Source of the DNA: Bacteroidota bacterium
GTDB lineage: Bacteria; Bacteroidota; Bacteroidia; Bacteroidales; UBA1556
Direction of reading: 5' to 3'
DNA: 7,266 nucleotides
Assembly (NCBI GenBank): GCA_003648395.1
Contig: QMPB01000216.1
Location: 1-7,266, forward strand
The position numbers were made by a program, and so were the translations under genes. Positions 6,047-7,266 of the stretch are shown piece by piece (the stretch's first letter is position 1; each line of letters opens with the position of its first letter). Below the pieces are notes generated by a model. The model made no database searches and was not told the origin of the DNA. It saw nothing but the letters and a program-made list of their open reading frames with translations.

Positions 6047-7003
6047 ATGGCTCAGGCAGTTATAAAAACTAAATTCAATTTTCCTCGTCAGAAAAGCCTT
6101 TACGAAGGTAAGGTAAGAGACGTATATAATATAAATAATGAACTATTGGCAATGATAGTTAGCGATAGAATATCTGCATTTGATGTAGTACTTCCAAAAG
6201 GTATTCCTTATAAAGGACAAGTACTTAACCAAATAGCAGCAAAGTTCTTAGATGCAACAGCTGACATTGTACCAAATTGGAAAATTGCTACTCCAGACCC
6301 AACGGTAACTATTGGCAAAAGGTGTGAGCCATTTCCTGTAGAAATGATTATCCGTGGATACCTAACAGGTAGCTCGTGGCGTTCGTATAAGAACGGTTCG
6401 CGTATGATAAGTGGTGTTGCTATTCCTGATGGCATGAAAGAACATCAAGCATTCCCAGAGGCTATCATCACTCCTACTACAAAGGCGGATATGGGTTACC
6501 ACGATGAGGATATCTCCAAAAAAGAAATTCTTAAGCAAGGATTGGTTAATGCTGAAGATTATGCTAAGCTTGAAGAATATACTACAAAATTATTCCAGAG
6601 AGGAACAGAGATTGCTGCCAAAAAAGGGCTTATTCTTGTAGACACAAAATATGAATTTGGTAAAATTGAGGATGAAATATACCTAATTGACGAAATCCAT
6701 ACTCCTGATTCGTCACGCTACTTCTATTCCGAAGGTTATCAAGAGAGATTTGATAATGGTGAAAACCAAAAGCAATTATCAAAAGAATTTGTTCGTGAGT
6801 GGCTAATGGAAAATAATTTTCAAGGCAAAGATGGAGAGGTACTTCCTAAGATGACTGATGAATTTGTAAACTCTGTATCAGAAAGGTATATTGAACTTTA
6901 CGAATTAATTACTGGTGAAAAGTTCGTTAAGGAAGACACTTTTGAGGTAAATGACCGTATTGAAAAGAATGTTACTGCTTTCTTAAATACTTATTATAGA
7001 TAA
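6047..7003 (+). CDS. purC: Phosphoribosylaminoimidazole-succinocarboxamide synthase
   Basis: This cytoplasmic enzyme of 318 residues carries out a step of de novo purine synthesis: ATP-dependent joining of CAIR and aspartate to give SAICAR. Family motifs are YEGKVRDVY (19-27, nucleotide-binding lobe), [12 protein letters not shown] (39-50), [12 protein letters not shown] (103-114), TPTTKAD (142-148), LVDTKYEFG (197-205) and [10 protein letters not shown] (215-224). It is the longer, yeast Ade1-like form of about 300 residues rather than the roughly 240-residue enterobacterial form, and that longer form is common in Bacteroidota. The start is two bases after the phoH stop, so expression depends on the phoH promoter. 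No other pur gene lies in the window. The stop is followed at once by a six-G run and then the repeat region. Confidence 0.97.
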   Translation: MAQAVIKTKFNFPRQKSLYEGKVRDVYNINNELLAMIVSDRISAFDVVLPKGIPYKGQVLNQIAAKFLDATADIVPNWKIATPDPTVTIGKRCEPFPVEMIIRGYLTGSSWRSYKNGSRMISGVAIPDGMKEHQAFPEAIITPTTKADMGYHDEDISKKEILKQGLVNAEDYAKLEEYTTKLFQRGTEIAAKKGLILVDTKYEFGKIEDEIYLIDEIHTPDSSRYFYSEGYQERFDNGENQKQLSKEFVREWLMENNFQGKDGEVLPKMTDEFVNSVSERYIELYELITGEKFVKEDTFEVNDRIEKNVTAFLNTYYR

Positions 7004-7036
7004 GGGGGGTTGCGTTGATTAGTTATTAGTTGGAGC

Positions 7037-7104
7037 CTGTCTAGCCTTCGATACATTTTTTGCAAAAGACTTACGTCTTTTTCGCAAAATACTCAGGCTG
7101 ACAG
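7037..7104. repeat. Long imperfect palindrome downstream of purC
   Basis: The outer arms are CTGTCTAGCC (7037-7046) and GGCTGACAG (7096-7104), complementary apart from one bulged base. Nested inside, TTTTGCAAAAGAC (7058-7070) pairs with 7075-7089 through 13 base pairs with a two-base bulge and a four-base loop TTAC. The structure is symmetric enough to fold in RNA of either strand, so it may help end transcription of purC and of any gene converging from the right. It lacks a clean T-tract after the stem. It could equally be a palindromic interspersed element. Confidence 0.5.
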
Positions 7105-7193
7105 TCTACCACTCTAACTTTATCGACAATTAATAATAATAGAAACTGCAAGTTAAAGGTCTTGTGTCTTTTTTTGCAAAACACTCAGGCTGA
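7075..7193. repeat. Two direct copies of a 27-28 bp repeat
   Basis: Copy one (7075-7101) and copy two (7166-7193) both read GTCTTTTT, then (C/T)GCAAAA, then (T/C)ACTCAGGCTGA, differing by one length change in the T-run and two substitutions. The copies start 91 bases apart. Copy one forms the right half of the long palindrome. Copy two has only a weak partner and covers the stop codon of the possible minus-strand gene. The origin is unknown; a dispersed intergenic repeat family or a local duplication of a gene end would both fit. Confidence 0.6.
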
Positions 7194-7266
7194 TGCTACT
7201 TTAGCCTTAATTTCTTCCTTTAGCCTTTGTTTTAAAAAATTAATAAATCCCAAACTCAGCACTAAT
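7185..7266 (-). CDS. Possible C-terminal end of an unknown gene, partial
   Basis: On the minus strand a frame is open from the window edge to a TGA (7185-7187), giving 26 codons. The end reads NFLKQRLKEEIKAKVASA, a plausible charged amphipathic helix. The gene would enter from the right and converge with purC. Support is limited: 26 open codons can occur by chance, and the codons for the last residues and the stop lie inside the 27-28 bp repeat. The family is not recognisable from so short a piece. Confidence 0.35.
   Translation of the reverse strand, partial: LVLSLGFINFLKQRLKEEIKAKVASA

Noticed and set aside
6208..6435. 75-codon minus-strand frame inside purC
   Set aside because: It is antisense to conserved catalytic motifs of PurC and has no independent support.
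7004..7266. CRISPR array in the repeat-bearing right end
   Set aside because: There are only two imperfect copies with a 64-base interval, and one half belongs to a large palindrome. No regular spacers and no cas gene are present.
1..7266. Defence, secretion or mobile system spanning several genes
   Set aside because: The genes are housekeeping or envelope types with separate promoters. No transposase, integrase, nuclease or toxin domain was seen on either strand.

Overview
The window looks like a chromosomal segment of a Bacteroidota species, probably of the Bacteroidales or a relative. The base composition is AT-rich (about one third G+C by eye). Several genes are preceded by TAnnTTTG boxes, the -7 element typical of this phylum, and most starts lack a clear Shine-Dalgarno sequence. 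The gene families also fit: a long-form PurC directly behind a PhoH-like ATPase, a TPR/PD40 surface protein, and small Gln-after-cleavage secreted beta-barrels.

Layout. Positions 1-255 hold no intact gene. They contain an array of short GTAAT/ATTAC words (1-110), a protein-like but startless minus-strand stretch (142-234) and the promoter of the first gene. Two tandem paralogous outer-membrane beta-barrel genes follow (256-864 and 944-1558). A strong AT-rich hairpin (1567-1613) separates them from a convergent phosphate butyryltransferase gene, ptb (minus strand, 1623-2519). A 213-bp divergent promoter region with an 8+8 bp dyad leads into an RseC-family membrane protein (2733-3158). Next is a secreted TPR/PD40 protein that lacks the usual C-terminal OmpA domain (about 3255-5000). 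Then come phoH (5094-6044) and purC (6047-7003), two bases apart and surely one transcript. The final 263 bases hold a G6 run, an imperfect long palindrome, two copies of a 27-28 bp repeat, and possibly the last 26 codons of a minus-strand gene that enters from the right.

How the genes relate. Only phoH-purC looks like a coupled operon, and the two beta-barrels may be co-transcribed. The other genes appear to be separate housekeeping or envelope units, each with its own promoter. ptb stands without a butyrate kinase neighbour, and rseC stands without the rnf genes it often accompanies. I see no mobile element, CRISPR array, tRNA or rRNA, and no clear sign of a new multi-gene system. The least explained parts are the structured repeat block at the right end, the array at the left end, and the unusual C-terminal part of the PD40 protein.
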